A stretch of DNA of 12,763 nucleotides from an uncultured Selenomonadaceae bacterium (GTDB taxonomy: Bacteria > Bacillota > Negativicutes > Selenomonadales > Selenomonadaceae): assembly GCA_905236255.1 (NCBI GenBank), contig CAJOPK010000250.1, positions 1-12,763 of the forward strand, given 5' to 3'. The translations under genes were made by a program, and so were the position numbers. The notes under the pieces are model-generated. The model searched no databases, was not told the DNA's origin, and saw only the letters and a program-made list of their open reading frames with translations. Shown here one piece after another: positions 7,054-12,763 of the stretch (positions within the stretch are counted from its first letter, which is position 1; each line of letters begins with the position of its first letter).

Positions 7054-7215
7054 ATGGCGGCAATTAAAAACTTTTGCGGATATATGGGAACTGCGCGGGA
7101 TTATTTGCAAACTCCCAAAGCGCGTCATGACTTTAAAGATTGGCTGCAGGCGGCGGGGGTAATTGCCGCAACTTCAGCCATTGCAACTTTGATGATCGGA
7201 TGGATAAGTCAATAA
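7054..7215 (+). CDS. 53-aa single-pass membrane miniprotein between proA and nadD
   Basis: This short reading frame starts at ATG 7054 with GGGAAGG (7042-7048) 5 nt upstream and ends TAA 7213-7215. The protein begins MAAIKNFCGYMGTARDY. It is amphipathic and charged to about residue 30 (KARHDFKDW), and then has one hydrophobic stretch at 33-50 (AAGVIAATSAIATLMIGW). The pattern suggests a small peripheral-to-membrane protein with its N-terminus inside. It fills the only real gap between proA and nadD (33 nt before, 23 nt after), in line with the operon, and uses the same codon style as its neighbours. I do not recognise a family, and its function is unknown. Confidence 0.65.
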   Translation: MAAIKNFCGYMGTARDYLQTPKARHDFKDWLQAAGVIAATSAIATLMIGWISQ

Positions 7216-7238
7216 AAGTTGGAAAGGTGGAAAGTTTG

Positions 7239-7838
7239 ATGCGAATCGGAATAATGGGCGGTACTTTCGACCCCATACATTTGGGACATTTGGCAACGGC
7301 GGAATCGGTGCGCGAAATTTTCGACCTCAACGAAGTAATTTTTATCCCTTCCGCAAGACCTCCGCACAAAACCGACAAACAGGTAACTGCGGCGGCTCAT
7401 CGACTTGCCATGACAATTTTGGCAACCCGCTCAAATCCGAAATTTTCGGTTTCGGCAACGGAAATTTTGCGCGAAGGACTTTCCTACACGATTGATACGA
7501 TTGACGAACTTCACAAAAAATTCGGTGAAACTGCGGAACTGTTTTTTATGGTCGGTGCCGATATGCTTGCCGATTTGTCGCATTGGTATCATGCAAAAGA
7601 GCTTGTCGAAAAATGTAAATTCGTTGCAACTACCCGGCAGGGATCGACGGCGGATATTGAGGAAGTCGAAAAATTTTTCGGTGCGGAAAGAATGAAAAAC
7701 ATCAATCTGATTACAACGCCCGGTCTTGAAATTTCTTCGACCGACATACGCGAAAAAGTCAAAGCCGGCAAGTCGATAAAATATCTCGTGCCGGAAGAAG
7801 TCGAAGAATATATCGGAGAAACGGGGCTGTATTTGTAA
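7239..7838 (+). CDS. nadD: Nicotinate-nucleotide adenylyltransferase
   Basis: NadD joins nicotinate mononucleotide and ATP to give deamido-NAD, an essential step in NAD synthesis shared by the de novo and salvage routes. The start ATG 7239 is fixed by the family N-terminus MRIGIMGGTFDPIHLGH and by GGTGG 8 nt upstream. The frame is open further back but that part is noncoding in character. The 199-aa protein shows the nucleotidyltransferase motif GGTFDPIHLGH (7-17), RPPHK (40-44), MVGADMLADLSHW (104-116) and the ISSTDIR ATP-binding motif (165-171). It sits between proBA and yqeK, a common Firmicute arrangement. Confidence 0.96.
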   Translation: MRIGIMGGTFDPIHLGHLATAESVREIFDLNEVIFIPSARPPHKTDKQVTAAAHRLAMTILATRSNPKFSVSATEILREGLSYTIDTIDELHKKFGETAELFFMVGADMLADLSHWYHAKELVEKCKFVATTRQGSTADIEEVEKFFGAERMKNINLITTPGLEISSTDIREKVKAGKSIKYLVPEEVEEYIGETGLYL

Positions 7839-7876
7839 AGGGGACAAAATCCCGGATTGAACGGAGTGAATTTTAA

Positions 7877-8491
7877 ATGACCGTTGACGAAATGCGAAAA
7901 GAATTGCAAAAACGCCTCAAAAAAAGTCGTTTCGCTCATTCGATCGGCGTTGCGAATACCGCCAAAGAACTTGCAAAAAAATTTGCTGCCGACGAAGGAA
8001 AAGCGTATATTGCCGGACTTTTGCACGATTGTGCCAGAGAATTTGAAGCCGGCGAATATATAAAACTTGCCGAAAAATACTGCATTCATGTCGGTGAAGT
8101 TGAGCGGGCAATGCCGATTCTTCTGCACGCTTACATAGGAGCGGAAATGGCGGCAAAAGTTTACGGCGTTGAAGATTCGGAAATTTACCATGCAATTTGG
8201 AAGCACACGGTCGGCGGTTACGGCATGACGAAATTGGACAAGATTATTTATTTTGCGGATATGATTGAGCCGAACAGAGATTATCCGGGAGTGGAAAAAT
8301 TGCGGTCTTTGGTTGAAACGGAGACGCTTGACGAAATTATGCTCACGGCTTTGAGCGATTCCATAAATTTTGTAATTCAAAAAAATTCTCTTGTCCACCC
8401 GGCAACGGTTAATGCCCGAAATGAATTACTGATAAGAAAACTTGTTGCGAAAGGAGTGATTGAAGATGATGTATCCTTTAATCACGTTTAA
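7877..8491 (+). CDS. yqeK: HD-domain bis(5'-nucleosyl)-tetraphosphatase YqeK
   Basis: YqeK-family proteins are metal-dependent HD-domain enzymes that cleave Ap4A symmetrically to two ADP. Visible metal ligands are His21 (RFAHSIGV), His50-Asp51 (GLLHDCAREF), His84 (LLHAYIGAE), His110 (KHTVGG) and Asp127 (IIYFADMIEPNRDYPGVEKLR, the YqeK signature end). The start ATG 7877 has GGAGTGA 7 nt upstream. At 204 aa it is at the long end of the family. Its last nine codons overlap the start of the next gene by 26 nt, so the tail may have been altered when that gene arrived. It follows nadD as in many Firmicutes. Confidence 0.92.
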   Translation: MTVDEMRKELQKRLKKSRFAHSIGVANTAKELAKKFAADEGKAYIAGLLHDCAREFEAGEYIKLAEKYCIHVGEVERAMPILLHAYIGAEMAAKVYGVEDSEIYHAIWKHTVGGYGMTKLDKIIYFADMIEPNRDYPGVEKLRSLVETETLDEIMLTALSDSINFVIQKNSLVHPATVNARNELLIRKLVAKGVIEDDVSFNHV

Positions 8492-8738
8492 CGACAATAC
8501 CGAAATTACTCACTCGGAAATTCTGAAAGACGGGACAGTAGAGGTTTATGTTGAAACGCCGGACAAACACGACGGTTTTCACCACCTGAAATGTTATATT
8601 CCGGGATATAAAATTGCCGAAGTCAACGGTTATACGGATTCGGAAGTGGCAAAGTATATGAAGGAGATCCGTAAAATGGCACATTTGATAATTCGCTTTG
8701 CACGCGGCGGAGGTTTTGAAAATGCCCCAATTATTTAA
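8466..8738 (+). CDS. 90-aa hypothetical protein coupled to a DUF4160 gene
   Basis: This small acidic protein begins MMYPLITFNDNTEITHSEI. ATG 8466 is chosen over TTG 8460 and ATG 8469 because AAGGAG (8451-8456) is 9 nt away, inside the yqeK tail. Residues 22-48 (DGTVEVYVETPDKHDGFHH, CYIPGY) look like a beta-strand sheet. Residues 54-80 form a helix (TDSEVAKYMKEIRKMAHLI) ending in IRFARGGGFENA. I recall similar small proteins next to DUF4160 genes but cannot name a family. It is not clearly DUF2442, the better-known DUF4160 partner. It overlaps yqeK by 26 nt and the DUF4160 gene by 17 nt, so all three are probably translationally coupled. An antitoxin-like role is only a guess from layout. Confidence 0.85.
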   Translation: MMYPLITFNDNTEITHSEILKDGTVEVYVETPDKHDGFHHLKCYIPGYKIAEVNGYTDSEVAKYMKEIRKMAHLIIRFARGGGFENAPII

Positions 8739-8997
8739 AATGGATGGGTATAGAATTTATTTTTGGTCAAATGAAGGTCAACCTCTCGAACCGATTCACG
8801 TTCATGTTTCAAAAAATCAAAGAAAAAATTCCACAAAAATTTGGATTACCGAAAACGGCAAATGTGTCGTTGAAAACAACAATTCAAAAATTTCCGATAC
8901 AACTTTGAAAAACATTACGGAAATGATTGAATTACATGCCGATGAAATTATTGAAGAATGGAAGAACCGATTTAAGACTATAAGTTTTTACTGCTGA
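8722..8997 (+). CDS. DUF4160 domain protein
   Basis: The 91-aa product fits the DUF4160 family: an N-terminal MPQLFKMDGYRIYFWSNEG, the family's PIHVHV motif (24-29, a His-x-His pair), a WITENGKCVV strand and a C-terminal helix ITEMIELHADEIIEEWKNRF (65-84). Start ATG 8722 has GGAGG (8709-8713) 8 nt upstream, embedded in the preceding gene. DUF4160 genes are commonly paired with a second small gene in suspected toxin-antitoxin modules. No activity is assigned here, and which partner would be toxic is unknown. Hand count gives about 32% GC against roughly 40% in sampled stretches of yqeK and thiD, which hints at separate origin. Confidence 0.88.
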   Translation: MPQLFKMDGYRIYFWSNEGQPLEPIHVHVSKNQRKNSTKIWITENGKCVVENNNSKISDTTLKNITEMIELHADEIIEEWKNRFKTISFYC

Positions 8998-9015
8998 TTT
9001 TAAGGAGAAGTTTTT

Positions 9016-9828
9016 ATGGGTGAAAGATTTTTGCCGCCGGTACTTACGATAGCCGGCTCCGATTCTTCCGGAGGTGCGGGTATTCAAGCGGATATTAAGA
9101 CAATGCTTGCAAACGGCGTTTATGCGATGTCCGCAATAACCGCTTTGACGGCGCAGAATACTTTGGGTGTTCGTTCAATTTTAAATTCCACGCCGGAATT
9201 TTTGGCGGATCAGCTTGACGCGATCTTTGAAGATATTCCGCCCGTCGCCGTAAAAATCGGAATGGTTTCGGCAATTCCGCTGATTGAAGTAATTGCCGAA
9301 AAACTCAAATTTTACGGCGCAAAAAATATAGTCGTCGATCCGGTAATGGTTGCAACTTCCGGCGCAAAACTTATCGACGACGACGCGATTGACGCTTTGA
9401 CGAAAAATCTTTTCCCGCTTGCAACAGTCATCACTCCGAATTTGCCGGAGCTTGAAATTTTGAGCGGTGAGAAGATAAATTCGCCGGAAGATGCCGAAAA
9501 AGTTGCGGAAAAAATTTTCGTAAAATACAAATGTGCCGTTCTGGCAAAGGGCGGTCACGGTACAAACGACGCGAACGATTTTCTTTTTGACGGTACCGGA
9601 ACTTGGTTTTACGGCAAGAAAATTGATACCGAAAACACGCACGGAACCGGCTGTACCTTGAGTTCGGCGATTGCCGCAAATTTGGCGAAAGGTTACGACT
9701 TGAAAGAGTCCGTCGGCAGGGCAAAAAGTTATCTGACCGGCGCACTCATGACCGATTTAAATTTGGGCAGGGGCAACGGTCCCTTGAATCACGGTTTTAA
9801 TTTTATTGATACAGATTTCGGAGGTTGA
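9016..9828 (+). CDS. thiD: Hydroxymethylpyrimidine / phosphomethylpyrimidine kinase
   Basis: ThiD phosphorylates HMP and HMP-phosphate to HMP pyrophosphate, the pyrimidine half of thiamine. The 270-aa protein has the ribokinase-like motifs LTIAGSDSSGGAGIQADIKT (10-29), DPVMVATSG (108-116), TPNLPELEIL (140-149), AKGGHG (177-182) and the anion-hole motif THGTGCTLSSAIAANLAKG (208-226) with Cys213. Start ATG 9016 has AAGGAG 9 nt upstream. It is 18 nt from the DUF4160 gene, with no promoter or TPP riboswitch between, so it is transcribed with the genes before it. With thiM and thiE it forms a salvage block able to join exogenous pyrimidine and thiazole. No thiC, thiG or thiazole-synthesis gene is present here. 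Confidence 0.96.
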   Translation: MGERFLPPVLTIAGSDSSGGAGIQADIKTMLANGVYAMSAITALTAQNTLGVRSILNSTPEFLADQLDAIFEDIPPVAVKIGMVSAIPLIEVIAEKLKFYGAKNIVVDPVMVATSGAKLIDDDAIDALTKNLFPLATVITPNLPELEILSGEKINSPEDAEKVAEKIFVKYKCAVLAKGGHGTNDANDFLFDGTGTWFYGKKIDTENTHGTGCTLSSAIAANLAKGYDLKESVGRAKSYLTGALMTDLNLGRGNGPLNHGFNFIDTDFGG

Positions 9829-9833
9829 AGAAA

Positions 9834-10682
9834 ATGGAAAAGGAACTTCGTGAGGCAATTTATGAAACAATCAGAAAAGTACGTGAAGAAAATCCGACAG
9901 CGCCGTCGATAACAAATACGGTCACTCAAGATTTTGTGGCAAATGCTCAGTTGTCGGTGGGCGGGGCAGCGGCTATGGTTTATATGCCGGATGAAGGCGA
10001 AACAGTCGCAAAAAATTTTCCTTCATTTTATATAAATGTCGGGACGGTATTTCCCTTTTATGAAGAATCTCTTCCCAAAACAATGAAAGCTTTGCACGAA
10101 AACAAAAAATCTTGGGTATTGGATCCCGTAGGCGTGGGATTCGGAAAATTGCGTACGGATCTTTTGAAGAAGGCAAAAGATTTTAAACCTTCGATAATTC
10201 GCGGAAATGCCTCCGAAATACCGGCTTTGGCAAAACTTTGGAAGTTGACGGACGCGCCGAAATCAACCCGTACACATTTCATAGAAACTCATGAAAAAGT
10301 TTCCGATGCAAAAGATTCGGCGGTCGCCCTTGCAAAATACACGGGCGGTGCGGTTGCGGTATCCGGTGAAGAAGATTTTATCGCGGGATATTTTGAGGAC
10401 AAATTAACTTCGGTTGTATGTCCCGGCGGTTCTTCGATGTTGACAAAATTGACCGGTGCCGGCTGTTCGCTCGGCGGAATAATGGCAGTTTGTGCGGCTG
10501 TTTCTTCACCGTTTATTGCGGCACTTTCGGCAACCGTTATTTACAATCGCGCAGCCGAATCTGCGGAAAGAGAGGCATATGCTCCGGCAAGTTTCAAGGT
10601 GAAATTTCTTGACGCTCTTTACAAACTTAAGCCGGGCGATATTGCTTACAATTCAACCGACGATTTTAAATTGGACGAATAA
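9834..10682 (+). CDS. thiM: Hydroxyethylthiazole kinase (divergent type)
   Basis: ThiM phosphorylates 4-methyl-5-hydroxyethylthiazole, the thiazole half of thiamine, for salvage. The start ATG 9834 follows GGAGG (9820-9824) by 9 nt and lies 5 nt after the thiD stop. Family marks in this 282-aa protein are SITNTVTQDFVANAQLSVGGAAAMVY (25-50), INVGTVFPFYEESL (67-80), LDPVGVGFGKLRT (96-108), RGNASEI (123-129), VSGEEDFI (176-183) and MLTKLTGAGCSLGGIMAV (202-219). The last holds the catalytic-loop cysteine at 211 in a TGAGC version of the usual TGTGC. Departures from the E. coli/Bacillus type include this loop and the N-terminal substrate region, so it belongs to a distinct branch, but the key residues remain. 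Confidence 0.92.
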   Translation: MEKELREAIYETIRKVREENPTAPSITNTVTQDFVANAQLSVGGAAAMVYMPDEGETVAKNFPSFYINVGTVFPFYEESLPKTMKALHENKKSWVLDPVGVGFGKLRTDLLKKAKDFKPSIIRGNASEIPALAKLWKLTDAPKSTRTHFIETHEKVSDAKDSAVALAKYTGGAVAVSGEEDFIAGYFEDKLTSVVCPGGSSMLTKLTGAGCSLGGIMAVCAAVSSPFIAALSATVIYNRAAESAEREAYAPASFKVKFLDALYKLKPGDIAYNSTDDFKLDE

Positions 10683-10715
10683 TGTTTTCCCTCTTTTAAA
10701 ACGGAGGTTTTCCGA

Positions 10716-11414
10716 ATGAGTATTCGTCAAAATTTTAATCTTTCTGCTTATCTTGTAATCGGGCCGGAAAATACTTCCCGCCCGGTTGATGAAGTTGTTT
10801 TCGATGCCGTTCGTGCCGGATTTACTTTTGTTCAAATTCGCTCAAAAGTTGCATCAGCCCGTGAACTTGTCGAAATTTCCCGGAAGAGTGCGGAAAAAAT
10901 CTTTGAACTCGGCAAAAGTGAGGAAGTTGCCCTTGTAATAAATGACAGGCTTGACATTGTACTTGCCGCCCGCGAATCCGGAATAAAAATTGACGGAATA
11001 CACGTCGGGCAAAACGATATTCCCGTAAAAGTTTGCCGGAAATATTTGGGAGAAAATTCGATTGTCGGATTGAGTGCGCCGACCTCAAAACTTATCGATT
11101 ATGTCAAAAATGCGGACGTTTCGGATATTGATTATTTCGGCGCGGCACCTTTACATGAAACTGAAAGCAAAAAAGATTTGGAGCAATCGGCGGACGGAAA
11201 AATCATAACCGTCGATTTTGAAAAATTTTCGGAACTTGCCAAAATAAGTCCCATTCCGATTGTAATCGGCGGCGGTGTCAAGTTGAAGGATTTGCCGGAA
11301 CTTAAAAAGACCGGAGTTGACGGATTTTTCGTAATTTCCGCCGTGACCGATGCCGCAGATACATTTAAGGCGGCAAAGGATTTGGTGAATGAGTGGACGG
11401 GGATTGGCGATTAG
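10716..11414 (+). CDS. thiE: Thiamine-phosphate synthase (atypical ThiE)
   Basis: ThiE joins HMP-PP and thiazole phosphate to thiamine phosphate, completing what thiD and thiM begin. ATG 10716 has GGAGG 8 nt upstream. The 232-aa TIM barrel shows AYLVIGPENT (11-20), VQIRSK (39-44), INDRLDIVLAA (75-85), DGIHVGQNDIP (93-103), VGLSAPT (117-123), DYFGAAPLHETESKKD (139-154), IGGGVKLKDL (184-193) and FFVISAV (204-210). Strands and glycine-rich phosphate loops match ThiE. However, the usual PTxTK thiazole-phosphate contact is replaced by PLHETESKKD with extra residues, and the first strand reads LVIG, not LVTD. This resembles a variant subfamily seen with a similarly divergent ThiM. Function as ThiE is likely from the context. 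Confidence 0.92.
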   Translation: MSIRQNFNLSAYLVIGPENTSRPVDEVVFDAVRAGFTFVQIRSKVASARELVEISRKSAEKIFELGKSEEVALVINDRLDIVLAARESGIKIDGIHVGQNDIPVKVCRKYLGENSIVGLSAPTSKLIDYVKNADVSDIDYFGAAPLHETESKKDLEQSADGKIITVDFEKFSELAKISPIPIVIGGGVKLKDLPELKKTGVDGFFVISAVTDAADTFKAAKDLVNEWTGIGD

Positions 11415-11465
11415 AGAAATATTACAAACCGCTTGCCCTCCAATTTTTCGGAGATCGTGAATATT

Positions 11466-12482
11466 ATGGCTGACAACACAACGCAAAAAAACATTGACAA
11501 AAAAAGAAAAAAAATGCAACGCAGACAAAGAATCAAATTCTTTCGTCTGATTTTTGCGTGTGTTGTTTTGTCACTTTTGGGATCCGCGATTTTGTTTTTG
11601 GGAATGGGAGTTTATAAAGTCGGTAATGCGATTTATACGGAATTTTCTTCAATGTACGACGGTTACAACGAAAGGAAAAATGCCCGATCCGGTCCGGTCG
11701 ATCCTCAATTTGAAGGTTATACAAATATCCTGATTTTGGGTGTTGACGACGGGCAACAGGGCGAACAACAAGCCGATACGATTTTGGTTTTAAGTTTTTC
11801 AAACGATACCGGCAAAACCCGCCTGATTTCAATTCCCCGCGATACATGGATAAATTCAAATGCAAATACCGGCAAACTCGGAGCCATGTATTCATGGGGC
11901 GGAGCAAATTTAATGGTACGTCAGGTTTCTTCACTTCTGGGAATTTCAATTCATCAATTTGTAATCATTGACATGAAAACTTTTGTCGATTTGATTGATG
12001 TTTTGGGCGGCATTGACATTTATGTTGAGGAAAATATGGATTATGAAGATCCGAACTCCGGACTGTCGATTCACATTGAACAGGGTTATCAGCATTTGAA
12101 CGGTGAAGAATGTCAAAAATATTTGCGTTATCGCGGCGAAAAACTCGGAGATGTCGGCAGAGTTCAAAGACAACAGAAATTTATAAAAGCACTTTACGCG
12201 AAAGTTCTGCAACTCGAAACGATTCCGAAACTTCCGGCAATAGCCGATATTTTCCGAAACAGAATGGAAACCAGCGCGGAAATTTTTGATTCGGCGCATT
12301 TGGCAAATGTTTTGCGCAGAATGAACAGCGAATCTCCCACAACGACAATGTTGCCGGGATATGAAAATTCGGAAGGCTTATGGATACCGAATTTCCCGGA
12401 AATACAGACGCGAATGTCCGAAATTTTCCCGTCACAGGATATTGTTCCGCAGGAAGAGTCCGAATCCGAAGAAGAAAATTAA
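11466..12482 (+). CDS. LytR-CpsA-Psr (LCP) family cell-envelope glycopolymer transferase
   Basis: LCP proteins transfer undecaprenyl-linked glycopolymers such as teichoic acid or capsule onto peptidoglycan at the outer membrane face. ATG 11466 is chosen (GGAGATCGTGA upstream, 12-nt spacing from GGAG); GTG 11457 is too close and the frame is open to TTG 11433. The 338-aa protein has a basic cytoplasmic tail (1-24), one membrane helix (26-50) and the LCP domain about 85-245: NILILGVDDG (87-96), QADTILVLSF (102-111), the pyrophosphate-binding Arg in ISIPRDTW (121-128), GDVGRVQRQQKFIKAL (228-243). The C-terminus is acidic (EESESEEEN). LCP genes commonly follow yqeK in Firmicutes; here five genes separate them. 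It ends at the terminator 12483-12514. Confidence 0.94.
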   Translation: MADNTTQKNIDKKRKKMQRRQRIKFFRLIFACVVLSLLGSAILFLGMGVYKVGNAIYTEFSSMYDGYNERKNARSGPVDPQFEGYTNILILGVDDGQQGEQQADTILVLSFSNDTGKTRLISIPRDTWINSNANTGKLGAMYSWGGANLMVRQVSSLLGISIHQFVIIDMKTFVDLIDVLGGIDIYVEENMDYEDPNSGLSIHIEQGYQHLNGEECQKYLRYRGEKLGDVGRVQRQQKFIKALYAKVLQLETIPKLPAIADIFRNRMETSAEIFDSAHLANVLRRMNSESPTTTMLPGYENSEGLWIPNFPEIQTRMSEIFPSQDIVPQEESESEEEN

Positions 12483-12514
12483 ATCCCCCGTCTTTAAACG
12501 ACGGGGGATTTTTT
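12483..12514. terminator. Intrinsic terminator closing the operon
   Basis: ATCCCCCGTC (12483-12492) pairs perfectly with GACGGGGGAT (12500-12509) over 10 bp with a 7-nt loop, followed by a TTTTTT run (12509-12514). It starts one base after the LCP stop. On the minus strand the stem is followed by TTTAATTTT, so it can also terminate the convergent aspS transcript, whose stop is 20 bp away. Confidence 0.95.
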
Positions 12515-12534
12515 ATCCGGTTAAGTAACGGAGA

Positions 12535-12763
12535 TTATTTTTTGTGAACGGTTTTTATGTAAAGTTCGCGCAGTTGTTTTTCGTCAACTTCACCGGGCGC
12601 GTGGCTCATCGGATCGACCGCGCTCTGTGTTTTCGGGAAAGGAATAACGTCGCGAATTGATTTTCTCTTTGCCATAAGCATGATCAATCTGTCAAGACCG
12701 AAAGCAATTCCGCCGTGCGGGGGCGTGCCGTATTCAAAAGCGTCCATCAAAAATCCGAATTTC
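12535..12763 (-). CDS. aspS: Aspartyl-tRNA synthetase, C-terminal part (runs off the right edge)
   Basis: Only the last 75 codons are in the window; the gene continues beyond 12763. The translation reads KFGFLMDAFEYGTPPHGG, then the class II motif 3 IAFGLDRLIMLMA, then DVIPFPKTQSAVDPMSHAPG and a helical end VDEKQLRELYIKTV. This is the characteristic C-terminal catalytic end of bacterial AspRS, which charges tRNA-Asp in translation. It converges on the shared terminator at 12483-12514. Because the N-terminal anticodon domain is not visible, discrimination between strict and tRNA-Asn-charging forms is not possible here. Confidence 0.95.
   Translation of the reverse strand, partial: KFGFLMDAFEYGTPPHGGIAFGLDRLIMLMAKRKSIRDVIPFPKTQSAVDPMSHAPGEVDEKQLRELYIKTVHKK

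Noticed and set aside
7843..7856. Short GGGA...TCCC hairpin between nadD and yqeK
   Set aside because: A four-base stem without a T-run; chance level.
7589..8398. 269-codon minus-strand open frame across nadD and yqeK
   Set aside because: Antisense to two well-supported enzymes, Phe/Arg/Asn-rich, no ribosome site.
8951..8984. Promoter inside the DUF4160 gene for thiD (TTGAAG ... TATAAG)
   Set aside because: The spacer is 22 bp, too long for a sigma-A promoter.
8998..9015. TPP riboswitch before thiD
   Set aside because: Looked for it: the gap is 18 nt and holds only the ribosome site, and no CUGAGA-type THI-box core was seen nearby.

Overview
The window reads as a chromosomal segment of a low-to-moderate GC Firmicute, most likely a member of the Negativicutes. 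This rests on strong AGGAGG-type ribosome sites, housekeeping sigma promoters with 17-bp spacers, the proB-proA-nadD-yqeK-LCP gene order, and a divergent ThiE/ThiM pair. No marker gene is complete enough to fix the genus. Coding density is high. There are no insertion sequences, integrases, tRNAs or CRISPR arrays.

Left part (1-2450). The first 100 bases carry a near-consensus leftward promoter with A-tracts upstream and a boxA-like leader, which looks like the start of an rRNA operon lying off the left edge. Reading rightward from the same region is an unrecognised 333-aa protein (225-1226). It is closed by a strong hairpin terminator shared with a convergent, single-pass membrane protein (2360-1308, minus strand), which has its own consensus promoter.

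Minus-strand pair (2519-4676). An orphan branched-chain amino-acid type ABC ATPase (LivG-like) lies 40 nt upstream of the replicative helicase gene dnaB. No permease, other ATPase or binding-protein gene is next to it.

Rightward operon (4866-12514). A consensus promoter at 4866-4894 precedes eleven co-directional genes with gaps of at most 51 nt or with overlaps. They end at a textbook terminator at 12483-12514. In order they are proB and proA (proline synthesis); a 53-aa membrane miniprotein; nadD (NAD synthesis); yqeK (HD-domain Ap4A hydrolase); an overlapping pair of small genes, the second encoding a DUF4160 protein; thiD, thiM and thiE (thiamine salvage); and a LytR-CpsA-Psr cell-wall ligase. 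The DUF4160 pair and the thi genes sit between yqeK and the LCP gene, where rsfS or the LCP gene would normally follow yqeK. No TPP riboswitch precedes thiD.

Right edge. The 3' end of aspS (aspartyl-tRNA synthetase) converges on the operon terminator.

The most unusual items are the translationally coupled DUF4160 pair embedded in a housekeeping operon, the riboswitch-less thiDME block with atypical ThiE, the orphan LivG-dnaB pairing, the hidden 53-aa membrane ORF, and the probable rRNA promoter at the left edge. No clear new multi-gene defence or mobile system is visible.
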